A stretch of 64,000 bases of DNA. Origin: Corynespora cassiicola. Lineage: Eukaryota > Ascomycota > Dothideomycetes > Pleosporales > Corynesporascaceae. The stretch covers positions 1,116,001 to 1,180,000 of the forward strand of contig JAEUWY010000015.1 in the NCBI GenBank assembly GCA_022059125.1, written 5' to 3'. The translations under genes were made by a program, and so were the position numbers. The notes under the pieces are model-generated. The model saw only the letters and a program-made list of their open reading frames with translations. It had not been told where the DNA came from and ran no database searches. Of this stretch, positions 33,493 to 46,400 are shown piece by piece (position 1 is the stretch's first letter; each line of letters starts with the position of its first letter).

Positions 33493-35793
33493 ATGCGGGT
33501 AAGCCGAGGCGGAGGTGGGATGAGGGGTGATGACTAACACATCATTCTTAGGGCGCGGCCATCAACCTTGTCCTCAGCGCCGGCGTCTACGCTACCCAGG
33601 ACTTCATTGATCCAGCACCCTCTTGGTACGATAGTATCGAGAAGCAAATACAAGCGTTACGAGACCAGGTCAATAAGCTCACCGCTTTATGGGTAAGCTG
33701 ATATTTGTTCATCATTTTTACAGACCATCAAGAAAGCCCCACTGTACTCTTGCTTCGCTGTCAACTTTCTATCCGTATGTGGGAAACGAGAGCATCCAGC
33801 TGAGCCATGGCCATGATTATGCTCCCCGCCCTGGTCTTTCCCAAGCGCTTTGAAGAGCACAGCTGACCCTGTTTGCTTTATTCGCCACAAGCCCTTTATC
33901 ATCTTACAGGGATGTATTTCTGTGACGACACCTGTGGCGCAGTCGATGCACGCCACACTTGGTCACTGCGCCGTATTGCTTTAAAACCAGCTACTGACTG
34001 CTACCAAGCTCCCAGAAGACTCAGTCATTGAGCTGAATGAACCTTTGAATAACGATCTTACTACTAGTGGATATTGGTCGACGTTTGGAACGCCCACAGT
34101 AAGTAAGCAACGTCATGGCCTAGAAGTCACATTCGCCCTGTTTGCTGACTTGCAGCTCAGCCTGTCATTCCCGGTTGCTCTACTTATCAAGGCTACACCC
34201 CGGAAAATTGCATCGTTGTCGAAACATCGACTCTAGCATTTCCTAGCTCTGCAGACTCAGCCACTCCAACCTTCGACCTCCCCATATCACCAGAACCGAC
34301 ACAAATCATGGGTGGCGGCCATGGATACCGATCGGTGGCGTACTTTACCAATTGGGTATGCCACATCACCAGCTCTTTCAACCTACATGTATCGCTGATC
34401 TTCAACAGGGAATTTATGGCAGAAAATACACTCCTCAGTTGATCCCTGCCGATAAGCTCACCCATGTCCTCTACGCGTTTGGAGACAACCGTGAGGACGG
34501 CGAAGTGGTCCTGACCGACAAATGGTCCGACGTCGACATTCATTACGAAGGGGACTCTTGGAATGATGTTGGCAACAATGTTTACGGCAACATCAAACAG
34601 ATCATGCTCAAAAAGCAAAAGAACCGGAACCTGAAGAGCCTCCTGTCCATTGGTGGCTGGACGTATGCACACGAGCAGAAGCATTTTGACAAGCCAGCCT
34701 CAACGCCGCAAGGACGAAAGAGGTTCGCTGATAGCTGCGTCGAGTTGATCAAAGATCTGGGCTTCGATGGAATCGACATCGACTGGGAATACCCTCAGAA
34801 CCCAGAGCAGGGACAGCACTTGTTACTACTCCTGCAAGAGATTCGAGCAGCTATGGAGGCATACGCAGACAAGCTTGCGGCTAATGGGCCTGGCTCTCGG
34901 CCACACTTTGTGCTCTCCATTGCTGCACCGGCTGGCGAGCAAAACTACAAGAACATGCCTCTGAGAGAGATTGGTCAGGTTCTTGATTTCATCAATCTGA
35001 TGGTAAGCAAATCTCAATGAAAACGAACCTGGACTTGGTGCTAACCTTGAATAGGCCTATGATTACTCTGGCAGCTGGGACCCAGTAGCAGGTCACATGG
35101 CAAATCTCTTCTCATCCAAGTCCTGCCCCTCATGCACTCCATTCAACACGCAAGACGTCATCGCACACTACATCAACCAAGGTGTCCCCTCGGACAAGAT
35201 CGTCTTGGGCATGCCACTCTACGGCCGTTCCTTCCAGAACACCCGAGGCCTAGGCCAGCCCTTCAGCGGCACCGGCCCCGGCTCCTGGGAGAACGGCGTG
35301 TGGGACTTCAAAGCGCTCCCGCAGCCGGGCGCCCACGAGCACAACGACAATGACGCAGGCGCCAGCTACTCGTACGATGCCAACACGGGCACGCTGATCA
35401 GCTACGACACGGTCGACATGGCTGTCCACAAAGCGGCTTGGATCAAGCAGCACAAGCTCGGCGGCGCAATGTGGTGGGAGCTGAGCGGCGACCGGCAAGA
35501 CGACGGCAGCATCGTCTCCAATGTACGTGTACCCTCCCCCTCTTTCCCCTCGTGATCCCCCTTGGAAGCAATATGCCCATCACACTTGCTACGCCACCAG
35601 TCGTTTGCTGGCTCCACACTCGTGCGCGGTGGATACAAATTTGCTGACGCCTCACACGCAGGTCGTTAGAGAGCTGGGCGGACCCGATGGCGGCAAGTTG
35701 GAGCGGCTCCCAAACTGGCTGCACTACCCAGATTCGCAGTACGAAAACATGCGCGCGGGATTTACGTCGGCGGCGGCGGCGTCGTCCTCGTAG
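33493..35793 (+). CDS. GH18 chitinase with N-terminal extension
   Basis: Secreted or wall-located endo-chitinase of glycoside hydrolase family 18. The catalytic region runs from YRSVAYFTNWGIYGRKYTP through LLSIGGWTYA, the active-site DGIDIDWEYP (D-x-x-D-x-D-x-E), MAYDYSGSWD after an intron, GMPLYGRSF and GGAMWWELSGDR. The model starts at an ATG with only two codons (33493-33498) before an intron, then 33552-33692 encodes GAAINLVLSAGVYA, which would serve as a weak signal peptide, and a predicted helical stretch (SIEKQIQALRDQVNKL). A further exon (from about 34009) gives a Cys-containing linker (PGCSTYQGYTPENC) before the catalytic domain. The catalytic part is sure; the exons upstream of 34230 need transcript evidence. 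Confidence 0.85.
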
Positions 35794-37899
35794 ACTTCGT
35801 AGAGGGTGTGTGGGTAGGGTAGGGTCGGGTTGGGATGGGTGGGTAAAATTGGCGCGATGGAGCGTTAATGCCGCGCCCTCTGCCGTGTTTTTTCCATGTT
35901 CTATTCGGTATCTATTCTTGCTCTAATCCATCCAATCCAATACATCTCGTCCCGTCCTGTTTCGGCTCCGATCCGCACCCGTTAGACCCTGCCGCCTTTT
36001 CTTTCTCTTTCTTCGTTTTTTTTGGGTCTACGGGGGATGGGGCTACGGCATGCTAGTTTTACAATGGCGGGTGGGTGGGTGTGTAAGCCATGCTGCGCAA
36101 CCCACCTGTTTGGCACTACGTAAGGGCCACACTCGGGCGTGATCCCCCCAAGACGTTACAGCAGAGGCGGTGGGGTATAATCTGTTTGATATAGTTTCAA
36201 CGTGCCGGCGGAGCTAGCCTGCCTAGTCTTGCCCAGCTACCCTAGCTGCAGCTCTCGCTTTGGGTTCATCCATGTCCAGATGGATTGTTCGAGCGTGGGC
36301 CGCTTGCACCTTCCATTCCTTTTATCAATCTATTCCCAATATTTATTTATTTTTTCCGGGTTGATTTGGGAAAATGTGGGCTAATTAGCTTCCTTTTCCG
36401 TCAATGCTGCTAGAGCAGTTGATGCGAACAGGGTATGTTGGTCGCTTTCGGGATGCAATTCAAAGTCCCCAATCCCCCCCCACCCCTCGCCTTTTTGAAA
36501 CATTGGAGGCGTGGGTGTCGGCAAGCTGCGGATAAGAGGCTTTCGGGTGGGAGGCGAACGATAGTTTGCATTGGAAAGGCTCTGCTGGCCTGAGGCACAC
36601 GCCGACTGATATGAGTTCCAAGGTTTCCTGCCGGCGGTTCAGCGTCGAGGGATGCCTGCAGCATCGATGTAATAACAAGCGGTCTATGGACGGCGGCAAC
36701 GCGGCGAACCTCAGATCCCATCCTTCTCCTTCGCCCATAACCTCACACCCCAACCAACTTCTGCTTCTCCTCCGACATTCGATCGTCAGACCTTCGTGAC
36801 TCGTAAACACCGAGCTGTCAAAATCGGTGCTACACTGCCCGAGCCCTCCCAACAACGCCCGAGCCGAGCTCACGGCGCCGCGGCCAAATACACTCACCAC
36901 TCCCCTCCTCTAACCATCCCGCTCCACAAACCAGAAAAGCGCTGCTGCAGCCGTAGTCGCCGAAAAGCCCCATAGCCTCCCAAATACAGAACCTCCCCCA
37001 TGCCCACATGCATCTAACCTCCGACCTTCCCTCCCCCGAGCACCACACACCCACCCCGCCTACCCCTGCAATGCCCAAGTACCCACATCATCCTCCCACC
37101 CCCCTCCCTTCCCAAAAAAGCGCCTCCAAATCTCGAAACAAAAGATCCTGCGAGTTATTAGCCAGGCCCAACTCGGCTCAGCCTAGTCTCGCCAACGCAA
37201 CGCCGAGCAAGGCACGGTGCACCGGCAGCCGGCGTGGATTGGGAATGGTTTGACGTTTTGGACAGGCGGCTGGGGCTGCTTGTCAGGTACAGCTAACTGC
37301 TTGCTGGGCGGCCGCGTCGCGGGAACAACAAGAGATGCCGGCATCCTTCCGGGTCGCACGGGTATGCAAGGTAGGGGGGCGCGATCGTCGCGATGGGGGG
37401 TTGGTTCCTGCATGCACGTTTGTGAGGTGCGGACGGGACGGGGGCAGAGGCGATCATGCCATGGAATCATAGTGTGATTGTTCTGCATGTACAGGCAAAG
37501 CAAGCAGGCAAACATCAATATGCAGTGTCTCTCCTGAAAGAGAGGATTCGGGTATGCTGGAGGAAAAAAGAAAATACAAGGAAAAATCAGGCCTGATCCA
37601 AAACCCAAAAAAAAACTCCGGCTTTGGCAGTGAAAATGAGAAGCCAAGTCGCGGTGGGTGTATGGCCAAATGCGGTGCCAGGAGCTGCTCCTAGGCGCGC
37701 GTAGAGGGCAGTCTGAGCGCACTGCACCACATCGTCCACGGATTCAAGGCCGCAACTGTCATGGCCTCCAGTCCGTGACGATGGTCCCAATGCGGACATA
37801 TACGTGGGAAGACCTAGCTATAATACAAAAATCACCACGTGCCAAACTGGTTCAAGCGCCATGCTCGCCTGGCGTGGCGAGGGGTCCCTGGCCCCAGCC
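35794..37899. other. Gene-poor interval
   Basis: Two kilobases without a protein-like frame or splice pattern. The right end contains the 3' side of the J-domain gene. Confidence 0.5.
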
Positions 37900-38880
37900 T
37901 TAGTGTTTTCGGACGGTATCAGGCGCGCAAGTCTCTGGATGCGGCAGCATGCGCTGATATGCATCCTCGCCGGCCATGGTGGCCTCGCGGTGCTCCACAA
38001 AGGTGCGTATGCGCTCGCTCCGGTCGCCAGAGATGGTGGCGCGTTTCGAGCGGGCCAGCTCCATGCTAGCCTCGCGGTGTATGCGATCGCGGTGCTCCAT
38101 GACGGACGTGGAGAACATGTTCGCGCGCGTCCCCTGCATGATGCCGCCGAGCGACACGAGGGCAAAGACGAGCGAGACAAAGGCAAAGTTGGACATGTGC
38201 ACGGCCCGAGAGTCGTCTGCCTGGTCGCCCCCGTACTCGCGGCGATACCAGCGCTCCCAGTCCTCCCAGGTTGCGTTCATCATGGGATCGTGCCCAGACG
38301 GCCACGTCCGCCTCTCGGACCACTCGTGCGAGGTCTGGGCTGCGGGGGCATGGTGATGGCCTGTCCATCCGGCGCCCCACAGGTCGTATGCCCGTCTCTT
38401 TGCGTCGTCGGCGAGGATGGTGTGTGCGGCCACGAGGAGGCGGTAGCGCTCGAGACGGACGGCATGCGGCAATTGGGCGACGGGCGACGAGGGATGGCAA
38501 CGGTCCGGATGATACAGCTTGACCAGGGCAACGAAGCGGTGTTTGGTGTAGGCGGTGCCCTTTTGGCACGCGAGGATTTGATATGGAGTGGGAGTGGTGT
38601 GGGGATGGACAGGGACCGGCCAGCTCAAGTCGGGATGCAGACTGCTGTTGGCATTGACGGCCTCCCGATTCGAAGGGGCATGCTGTGCATATGTGCGGCA
38701 CCGGCTCTTGCTCTGGGGGCGGCCGTGGTGTTGGTGGTGGCCATGGGAGAGACGCAGCGGCGATGACGCACACGATGATAGCGGCGGCAGCGGGGCGGCG
38801 GCGTGGCACAGCGAGGGCAGGGGGCCGCCGCAGCAGGCATACGAGTAGGACGACAGCACGAGCGGCGGCTTGGTGAGCAT
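37900..38880 (-). CDS. J-domain (DnaJ-like) membrane protein, possibly mitochondrial
   Basis: Single exon, 326 residues. The first 70 residues are rich in Ser, Arg, Ala and His with few acids, like a mitochondrial targeting sequence. A J domain spans about 95-170: TPYQILACQKGTAYTKHRFVALVKLYHPDRC contains the HPD motif that activates Hsp70, then RYRLLVAAHTILADDAKRRAYD. A hydrophobic segment (FAFVSLVFALVSLGGIMQG) near residue 235 would be a single membrane anchor, followed by a basic soluble tail. Such J proteins recruit Hsp70 at an organelle membrane. The exact orthologue is not recognised. Confidence 0.85.
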   Translation of the reverse strand: MLTKPPLVLSSYSYACCGGPLPSLCHAAAPLPPLSSCASSPLRLSHGHHQHHGRPQSKSRCRTYAQHAPSNREAVNANSSLHPDLSWPVPVHPHTTPTPYQILACQKGTAYTKHRFVALVKLYHPDRCHPSSPVAQLPHAVRLERYRLLVAAHTILADDAKRRAYDLWGAGWTGHHHAPAAQTSHEWSERRTWPSGHDPMMNATWEDWERWYRREYGGDQADDSRAVHMSNFAFVSLVFALVSLGGIMQGTRANMFSTSVMEHRDRIHREASMELARSKRATISGDRSERIRTFVEHREATMAGEDAYQRMLPHPETCAPDTVRKH

Positions 38881-39355
38881 CTTGTCAGCGCAGCAGGCGG
38901 CCCGGCGGAGGGGGCATGTTTGGGGGAGAGTGGTGACGGGTGTCGGTTGACGCTTAACGCTTGACGCTTGACGGTGGCAGCAGACAAGAGGCGAGCGGCC
39001 AGGCCAGGCTTGGGCCGGCGGGCGGGGCGGGTCCCACTACACCACCCCCATGCAGGCCGCGGCGCCCGCTAAGCTCGACGCTCCGTCGCAGCCACACGAC
39101 AGCTGGAGCGTTTGATCTCCTCCTCAGGGATGCCCTCGGTTCCACTCACCCCTCGTATACCGCCCTATGGTTCTGGCGAAATGCATGATATGCACACCTG
39201 AAGCAGCTACCATCACCTCTTCTCTGCCCACGACCACGACGCTGGTCCTGCTGCTTATAAGTCGCCTGTTCCGTCCACCACGCCTCCCACTCATTTCCTG
39301 CCCGCGTTTTTGCCTTCTCTTCTCGTCCTTCCTTTAATCCCTTTCGACGCCTTCA
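38881..39355. promoter_or_regulatory. Divergent promoter region
   Basis: Shared upstream space of the J-domain gene (minus) and the unknown conserved gene (plus). A TATA-like TTATAA at 39255-39260 lies about 100 bp before the ATG at 39356. A short tandem repeat of CGCTTGA-like words is at 38949-38972. Confidence 0.4.
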
Positions 39356-40711
39356 ATGTTGGCCATGGACCGAGTCTTCGTCGACGACCCCGACGTCCGC
39401 GACCTGGAGCGGGAGCTGGCTGATTCCCTCGAGCACCGCACCGGCTCGCAGGGCCTCTTCTCCCTCACCAGGCGGATGGACCCCGACGACGAAGACCACG
39501 AGTACGACATTGATGTAACCATACTTGACTTTCTGGCCTACAAGGCAGTCGACTTGGTATTCGAATGGCGGGCCAGCTCCAATCCGCATTCCGACCTGCC
39601 CAGCGCCCTGGTTACCATGACTGCAGGTACGCCTAGCCCGAAACATATCCCCCTCCCTGCTGGTCTCTCTCCATCCCGCCCCCGTCCGCGTCCCCGTCCC
39701 CGCGTAGAAACTGGACTGCGTGACAGCCTCTGACTGACCCCCCCGGCCGCAGAGTGGAGAACGGTCCTCAAACACAAACATGGCGGTCGCCGTCTCAACG
39801 AACAGGCCGCCTTTCGCTCGCGCCTGCTGCAGTTTGTCCTGCTCTTCAGTCACCGCTTGAACCACGACAAGACATGGACCACGGGAGAGTCCCTGAATGA
39901 AATCCGCGCCCAGAACAGGAAACGCGGCTCTTATTGGCAGGACCACACGGCGCATGCTCCAGCGCTGCGTGGCCTGCGTTTTGACCCTGCAAGCGAGTTT
40001 CCCCTGTCTGATGGCGCTCTAGCCGAAAACCGCCATGAGCTGGCTTCCTCGCTGGGCATGCCTCACGACAGGCGCCGCTGGGTGACGGACCTGGAGGGCA
40101 CGCCATCGCTGCACTGCCTGCTGCCATTGTTCGTCGAGCTCACCGCCGCCCGCGTCACCCTGGGCGATTGGATGCCCACCAACGACTGGCTCGACCTCGC
40201 CGGCCAGTTCATGCTGCAGGCCGCCGTCGACGAGTACCTGCGCAACGGCGCCTATGGCGAGGACGTCTTCAATGCCATCTTCGCCTTTGGCTGCCCCGGC
40301 ACCGACCGCTGGGCTGACGAGGGTAGCGATGTCACCGCCATGCGCAAGGTCTTTTGCGAGGAGGGCAGCCCCCGCGAGCAGATCCATGCATGGTCCAGGA
40401 TAAAGCGCCATTACATTGACGAGGTACGTTGGCTGATCCCACGTGACGCTTCCACGCAGGGCTGACGCTATCCGAAACAGCTTCTCCCGCGGCCAGGCTC
40501 TCCCAGCTCCGTCGTGCAGGCCATGGAGCGTGCACAGGAGCGGCATCCGTACGCTGCCTTTGAGCAGAATGTGCTCGCCTTTCTCAAACACTTGCACGTG
40601 GGGCTGGTCAAACCTGATCTCGTCCAGGTCGAGGAAGGGCGCATCACCATCCACGGCAACGAGCTTCCCGAGGCCGATTCGAGAGAGATGATACGGCGCA
40701 TGGGCTTGTGA
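39356..40711 (+). CDS. Conserved hypothetical protein
   Basis: Three exons joined at about 39627/39753 and 40422/40481 give roughly 370 residues. Starts MLAMDRVFVDDPDVRDLEREL (acidic), contains TILDFLAYKAVDLVFEW, FRSRLLQFVLLFSHRLN, WMPTNDWLDLAGQFMLQAAVDEYL and AFEQNVLAFLKHLHVGLVKPDLVQVE. It is all-helical in appearance with no signal peptide or membrane segment, and codon use matches the neighbours, so it is probably a real, expressed fungal gene. I do not recognise the family and assign no function. Confidence 0.75.
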
Positions 40712-41711
40712 CTGCAGTCCTCATATCCCCCTACATGTATGCCGCGTCATCCTTCTTTTAAACTTTGGCCGAGTAGATCTGCGACCGAAAGAGCACGCCC
40801 GTATGGGCAACTGTCGTACGAGGAAGAGCGGTCAGGTCGACTATCGCGATCTCTGTGGTCTTTTTTGCTCCCTTCACGCACCTCTCCGGACCGCTCACGG
40901 ATTGTGGGCCTTGCCTTCTTGTTTGCTTCTTGCTTTGTGTTACTTGGAATCTTTTTTTACTGGAGGCCTTTGCCAAAAGGCCATTTACTGCCATTTACTG
41001 CCTACACTGCAGGTCGATCGATTTTCTTTTGGGTCTTTTGGGTTTCGTGTATGACCACATGACTTTTGTACTATACCCACCTGGGCAGCTATATCAACAT
41101 TCCCTTGGGCATCTGCATACATTTACATCTGTAGTAGTTGAACATTTGCTTTCTCCTTGTCAGACTCTTTGGTCGATGTGCTCAGCTTTCGGTCACACAG
41201 CGTTATCTACCTCATGTTCCACCCGCGCCGCAATCGAACAAACTCAGACCCCAGACGCCAGTAAGAGATCCAGCTCGCCTCCACTCTTATGCTGACATGA
41301 ATGCAAGGGTCGAAGCCCCGCCTTGGCAATGCGAAGCCTATCACCATGCGCCATCCATTGCTGCGTCGCACCTCACGTGGTGATGGATTCAGCTATCTAG
41401 GTGAATGGGAACAGAGGAACAGAGGAAACTGCTTTCCCCGTCTACGCCACAGAGAAGCATCCCCGAGACATGTAAGAGCCGGAAACGAGAAACCTGGCGA
41501 TGGTGTCCGCGGACATGGCCGGTGACGATTCGAGGGCTGCATTTGCTGCGCATGACTTTTTCATTTTTTGGGGGCTGTACTGGTGGGAAGGAGTCGTGGC
41601 AATAATTCCTGCCAGTTCCTACGAGAGTATTAAAATACCGCCCAGCGGGCATTTCCATGTTCGACTTTTCATCACCCGGCCCTAAGTTCACGAGCGCCAA
41701 AAGCCAGCATC
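40712..41711. other. Intergenic, no gene seen
   Basis: Holds the 3' region of the hypothetical gene and the promoter of the hydrolase. Short frames only. Confidence 0.5.
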
Positions 41712-42613
41712 ATGAGCGTCTATTTCCTTTTTGCCTTGCTGGTGCTAGCCTTTTCAGCCATTTTCGAGGTTTCCGAGGCAGCACAAAAGCCTGCAATTAT
41801 CCTCGTTCCTGGTGCTTTCCATCAGGCCGTCGTGTACGGCAAGGTCGTTGCTGGCTTGCGCAAGGACGGATATCAGGATGCCATCGCCGTCGGGCTCCCC
41901 TCGGTCAGTGCCATCAATGACCGTAATAAAGACATTGAGGCCGTTCGCTCTGTCATGCAACAACAATTCCGCAAGAACAGGGACGTTTTGCTTGTCGGCA
42001 ACAGTACGCTGCCCCGACCCACCACATCAGTGCGCAGTATACTAACGTCACCAAAGGCTACGGCGCCACTGTAATCGGCGAAGCCGTCAAAGACTTCAAA
42101 GGCCGCAGCATCATCACAAAAGACCAGCCCGCTTTCCGCGGTGGCCGCATCCTAGGCCTCGTCTTCCTCTCGGGCTACATCCCCTACATCACCGAAGTCA
42201 CCGACCCCGCCAGCAAGCCTCCAATCGAATCCGTCGCCCCACCCTTCTTCCGCTTCGCAAAGGACGGGCGCGTCTACTGGGATAATGACCTCGCAGCCTA
42301 TCCCCCGAGTAAGACGTTTTACAACTTGCTCCCCGAAAAGGAGCAAAAGGAGTGGGCCGGCAAGCTTCGGTTCTCCACGTATGCGGCGCTTGCCGCAAAC
42401 GCGACATACATACCTTACACAGGCGATTTTAAGACAATCTATGTGATTGGTAGGCAGGATAATTCGGTGCCGGAGGCGTGGGCTAAGACATTTATCGAGC
42501 AGCCCGGTGCGAAGTTTGAGGTTAGGTATCTGGATGCGGATCACGTTCCTATGCTTAGTAGGCCGAAGGAGGTGGTGGAATTGCTGGAGAGTGTGGCCGG
42601 TAGGGGGGAGTAG
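41712..42613 (+). CDS. Secreted alpha/beta hydrolase
   Basis: Two exons (41712-42003 and 42057-42613, intron with an ACTAACG branch site) give about 282 residues. It starts with a clear signal peptide (MSVYFLFALLVLAFSAIFEVSEA). The alpha/beta hydrolase fold follows: PAIILVPGAFHQAVVYGKV (oxyanion region), the nucleophile elbow GNSYG (the serine codon is split by the intron), and the C-terminal acid and histidine in YLDADHVPMLSRP. This resembles the small AB hydrolase_6 group of esterases common in fungi. Acts outside the cell or in the secretory pathway; the substrate is unknown. Confidence 0.88.
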
Positions 42614-43413
42614 CGGAGTTGGGAGTTGGAGCAATGTATGGGTATGTATGCAGATGTACATGTATCACCCCGCACGATGAGCACAATAACGACCATTACG
42701 ACAAGTTAATAGTAAATTAATTCTCCGTACCTACATGTGCATCGCATTACATTGCATTACGCACGATTCGTGTCCGATGTGCTGCAGAACTGGTAATACC
42801 CAATTCCTTTCCCATGTACTGTAGATGTAGACTCCGTGTTTCAGAGATGGAGTGAAACACATGCACGCCGGCCGACGACGCTTGGTCTTGGGTTTTTTCG
42901 CTTTCGGGACAAGGGAGGGGGGCGGTAAGTAAGCGTGCATGCAAGTATGGCGCATGACGCCTTTCAGGGTCCGAGGCTAGAGGCGTGGTGCAGTAGCGCG
43001 AACCGCGCACGAAGCATTGACTTCAAACGCCGGTTTCATGGGGCGGGGCTTGGGGGGCGTGGTGGGTTGTGCCGGCGGGTGTGCTGGTGGGAGGGGAAGT
43101 TTGGCGTGAATTGGGTGTGGAGGTGTTGTTGAGGTTGTTTGATTGGGAATGAGAGGAGAACAGACGGTGAATTGCTGGGCTTTTGACTGTGTTATGTCTC
43201 GTGGCATAGGTCGATCCAGGGCCCGCATGTCTTGGAAGGGATGTTAATGTGAAAATTTCACTGTGAGACATCGAGATGGGTGCATTTATATCAATCTGCC
43301 TGATTTTGCGCCGATACCTCATATATGAACACGTGTTTTGATGCCATATATGGAAACAATATTGACTTGGAAATGCGCTTTGACTGCGCTGCCCACCAAC
43401 ACAGTGGGAAACT
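42614..43413. other. Spacer before the NLR pair
   Basis: AT-rich, contains the 3' end of the hydrolase and of the ankyrin NLR, which converge. No other coding signal. Confidence 0.5.
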
Positions 43414-46400
43414 TCAACCTTCCATTTGAATAGCTGATAGCCATGATAATTCGTCGGAGATCGTAAAGGTATGATCCTTGTGTGTTTTCTCTGCTGATGA
43501 TATGCAAATAAAGCAGTAATCAAAATCAGAGCACTCATTACACTTAAATCTAGGTCCGGAATGGACCATGTTCTGACAAACAAGTTAGACTTAGGGATTC
43601 TGATGAGATTTGAAAACATACACTATTCAGATTGCATCCATCACATTCCCAACTCACATCTAATTCCATTTCCGGCTTTTTGGGTTCGGCATTGATGTGT
43701 GACTGCTCAGCTTGCTGATTGTTTTTCCCGAAAGTATCATGTAAAGACTGCCTGTAGTTTCCAATCAACTGAGAGTTCCGATGCGCTAACGCGATATCGT
43801 CCAAGTTCCAATTATGTGAAGGGTCAGTTGTTTTGACGTTGCTTGCACGAAACCCGGAGTCGTATAGCAGGCGCAATGCTTCCGGCTCGTTCCTAAGGCA
43901 GGCCAAGTGTAGTGGAGTCCATGGACTTTCTTCATCCAAAGGATCCCCAGTCCAGGAAGGTAAAAGAGTTCTCAAGTTAGCAGCCTTGTCTGTAAGGGCA
44001 GCATAATGAATCGAGGACCATCCTTTGGCGTCTTTTCTGTCCGGGTCAAGTCCAAGGCCCAGCAAGTATTCGATCACATCAATATGATCTCCACATGCAG
44101 CGGTGTGAAGTAGAGTCCTTCCTTGCCCATCTTTCCAATTATAATCTCCTTCGTGGCTTTCAATCACGAGGCGCAACGTAGATAGCCCGCCTATTACTGC
44201 TGCAAATAATGCACATTCGGTTTGACCATCGTATGCTGTTATTTCCGCTCCCTTGCTGATTAAAATAGCAGCTAGTTCGGGTTTTCCCTTAGACAGTGCC
44301 ATTCTTAAAGCTCGAGAGAAGTGTATTGACGGATTAGCACCGTGTTCAAGTAGAATGTTCACGGCTGAACTCTTCTCGGAAAATATAGCGACTTCAAGAG
44401 GCGTGGTGTTCCCAGGAAAATCATCGCTGGAAACATTGACATCAGCTCCAGCATCAAGCAGGATTTTGATACACTTTTCGGAGTTTTTCTCGGCAGTAAT
44501 GGAGGCTTCCAAGGCAGAGCCATAGTGACACTCAATATTGACATCGGCTCCTCGTGATATCAATAGGAGGACGACTTCATAGTGGCCCCGAGCTGCTGCT
44601 TCTTGTAGGGCAGTGCCCCAATTTTCCGTCCAGACATCTATGTCAGCTCCTCGATCTAGCAGGATTCTCAGGCACTCAAGATCTCCTCGATATGCAGCAA
44701 TTGTTAGTGGCACATCAGAATGTAATACGGCGTTGATGTCGGCCCCGCGGTCCAGCATCTCTTTCACTAAAACGGGGGCCCCAATCAAGACAGCGTAGAG
44801 CAAGAAGACGTCCACCAATCTATAGCAATTCACATGCTCTGGTCTCTTGATAAGTAGCGGGTCTCCGACTGCCCCGACCAGCCACCCCCATTTCAAGAAA
44901 GTCGAACTTCTGGGATCTAGGAATCCCATGGCAAGCTTTTGCAAGTCCAATGGATTACCAGCTTCTCGAAAATGCGACGGCCAAAAGGTATACGAGTATC
45001 CTTCCAATAAAGAGTCCAAAAAGGGATGCTTGTTGTTCACTCTCCATTGGCGATCGAAATATTTTAAGTAAATGAGGCAAGTCTTGGTAATTTCGTAGTG
45101 AGCAATTGTTCCTTTAATATGATAGAATGATTGTCCGGTGCATTGGATACGTTGTGAGACCAGGAATTCTTTCACCGAATAGTGCGATAGGGTCAACTCC
45201 CCATCAGTCTTCGACACGAGACTGCCACAAATCGACAAAAGATCCTCAGGGTCTTGGACCTTCTGATCAACATCGTACTCTAGGCCAGATAGGCTTACTG
45301 CCAAAACATCTACCATCTCGTCTAGGGTCAAGGGTCGTTTCGCAAAGCAAAGCCACGTAAGCATGCGACGCGCATCCTCAGCAAATATCGGGCCTATGTT
45401 TTCAAGGATTCGCGAGTACGTATCCTCCAGTGTTAAAGGTAGTCTCTGCAGAGCCTCCCGCAACTGCTTGGGGGTCATGCACTTTCTCAGCTCTTCAAGT
45501 TGGCACACAGCCCAACGAAACATCTCACCACCTTTCATGACCAGGGCTTGTAGAACCTCGGTTTGAATTGAGTCAGGCCATTTTCGCAATCGACGATCCT
45601 TGAGCAGTGCTTGGTGGACATAATCCTGAAGGTCGTTCCGGACGCCATCGCCCTCGATCCGACATTGCTTGCTCCCCAACCGCTCAAAAACCTCTTGAAT
45701 GTCTTGCTCCTCTCGACTAGCTGCAAATAGTCGGAGGTGATCTAGTTTCCAATCGACAATGTCCTCAATTGCCGACAAGATCTCTTCTCGATCATCACAT
45801 TCGTCAATTGCATCGATGACGATATAAGTCGAGCTATTACACTCCAGTATATCCCTTAATATATCCAAGAGTGTTCTGTCGGTGAGCTGCTGGTGTCCAC
45901 TGGCATAATCCTCATATAAGGTCCGTAAAGGGTGTATGATCTTTTGGTTTTGTGTCTGCAATTGTGATAGCAACGATCGAAGAAACTTCCCGAATCGCAA
46001 TTTTTTCTCGTCAGCGAAGTCAAAGAAGAAGTATAATATTGTCGCATCGTTGTTCGATTGGCACGACTTGTTAAGTTTTTCGACGACTGAAGAGCATAGG
46101 ACTGTTTTACCGCAGCCGGGGATCCCATGCAGCCAGATGGGGGGCGAAATTTTCGTGAAATCCATCCATGACGTGAAATCGGTTCTGTTCAGAAACCAAT
46201 CACCACTTGTGCCGCTTCTAGTTTTTTGAGCATTGTTGAGATTACTTGCAGGCGACGAGTCTCCCAACCACTTAATTATAGAGAGACGTAGTTGTGTTGT
46301 TTTTGCATCCTCAATAGAATTTTGAATAGACATCACTCGCGTGTGATTTTCGATTAGAATCATCCTAAATTGAAGTCAAAAGCCATATCAGGTATTCCCA

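Noticed and set aside
36410..37253. Short Pro/His-rich frames on both strands
   Set aside because: No splice pattern, no family features, GC-skewed sequence.
37804..38766. 320-residue frame on the plus strand
   Set aside because: Antisense of the J-domain gene, which has a real HPD motif and fold.
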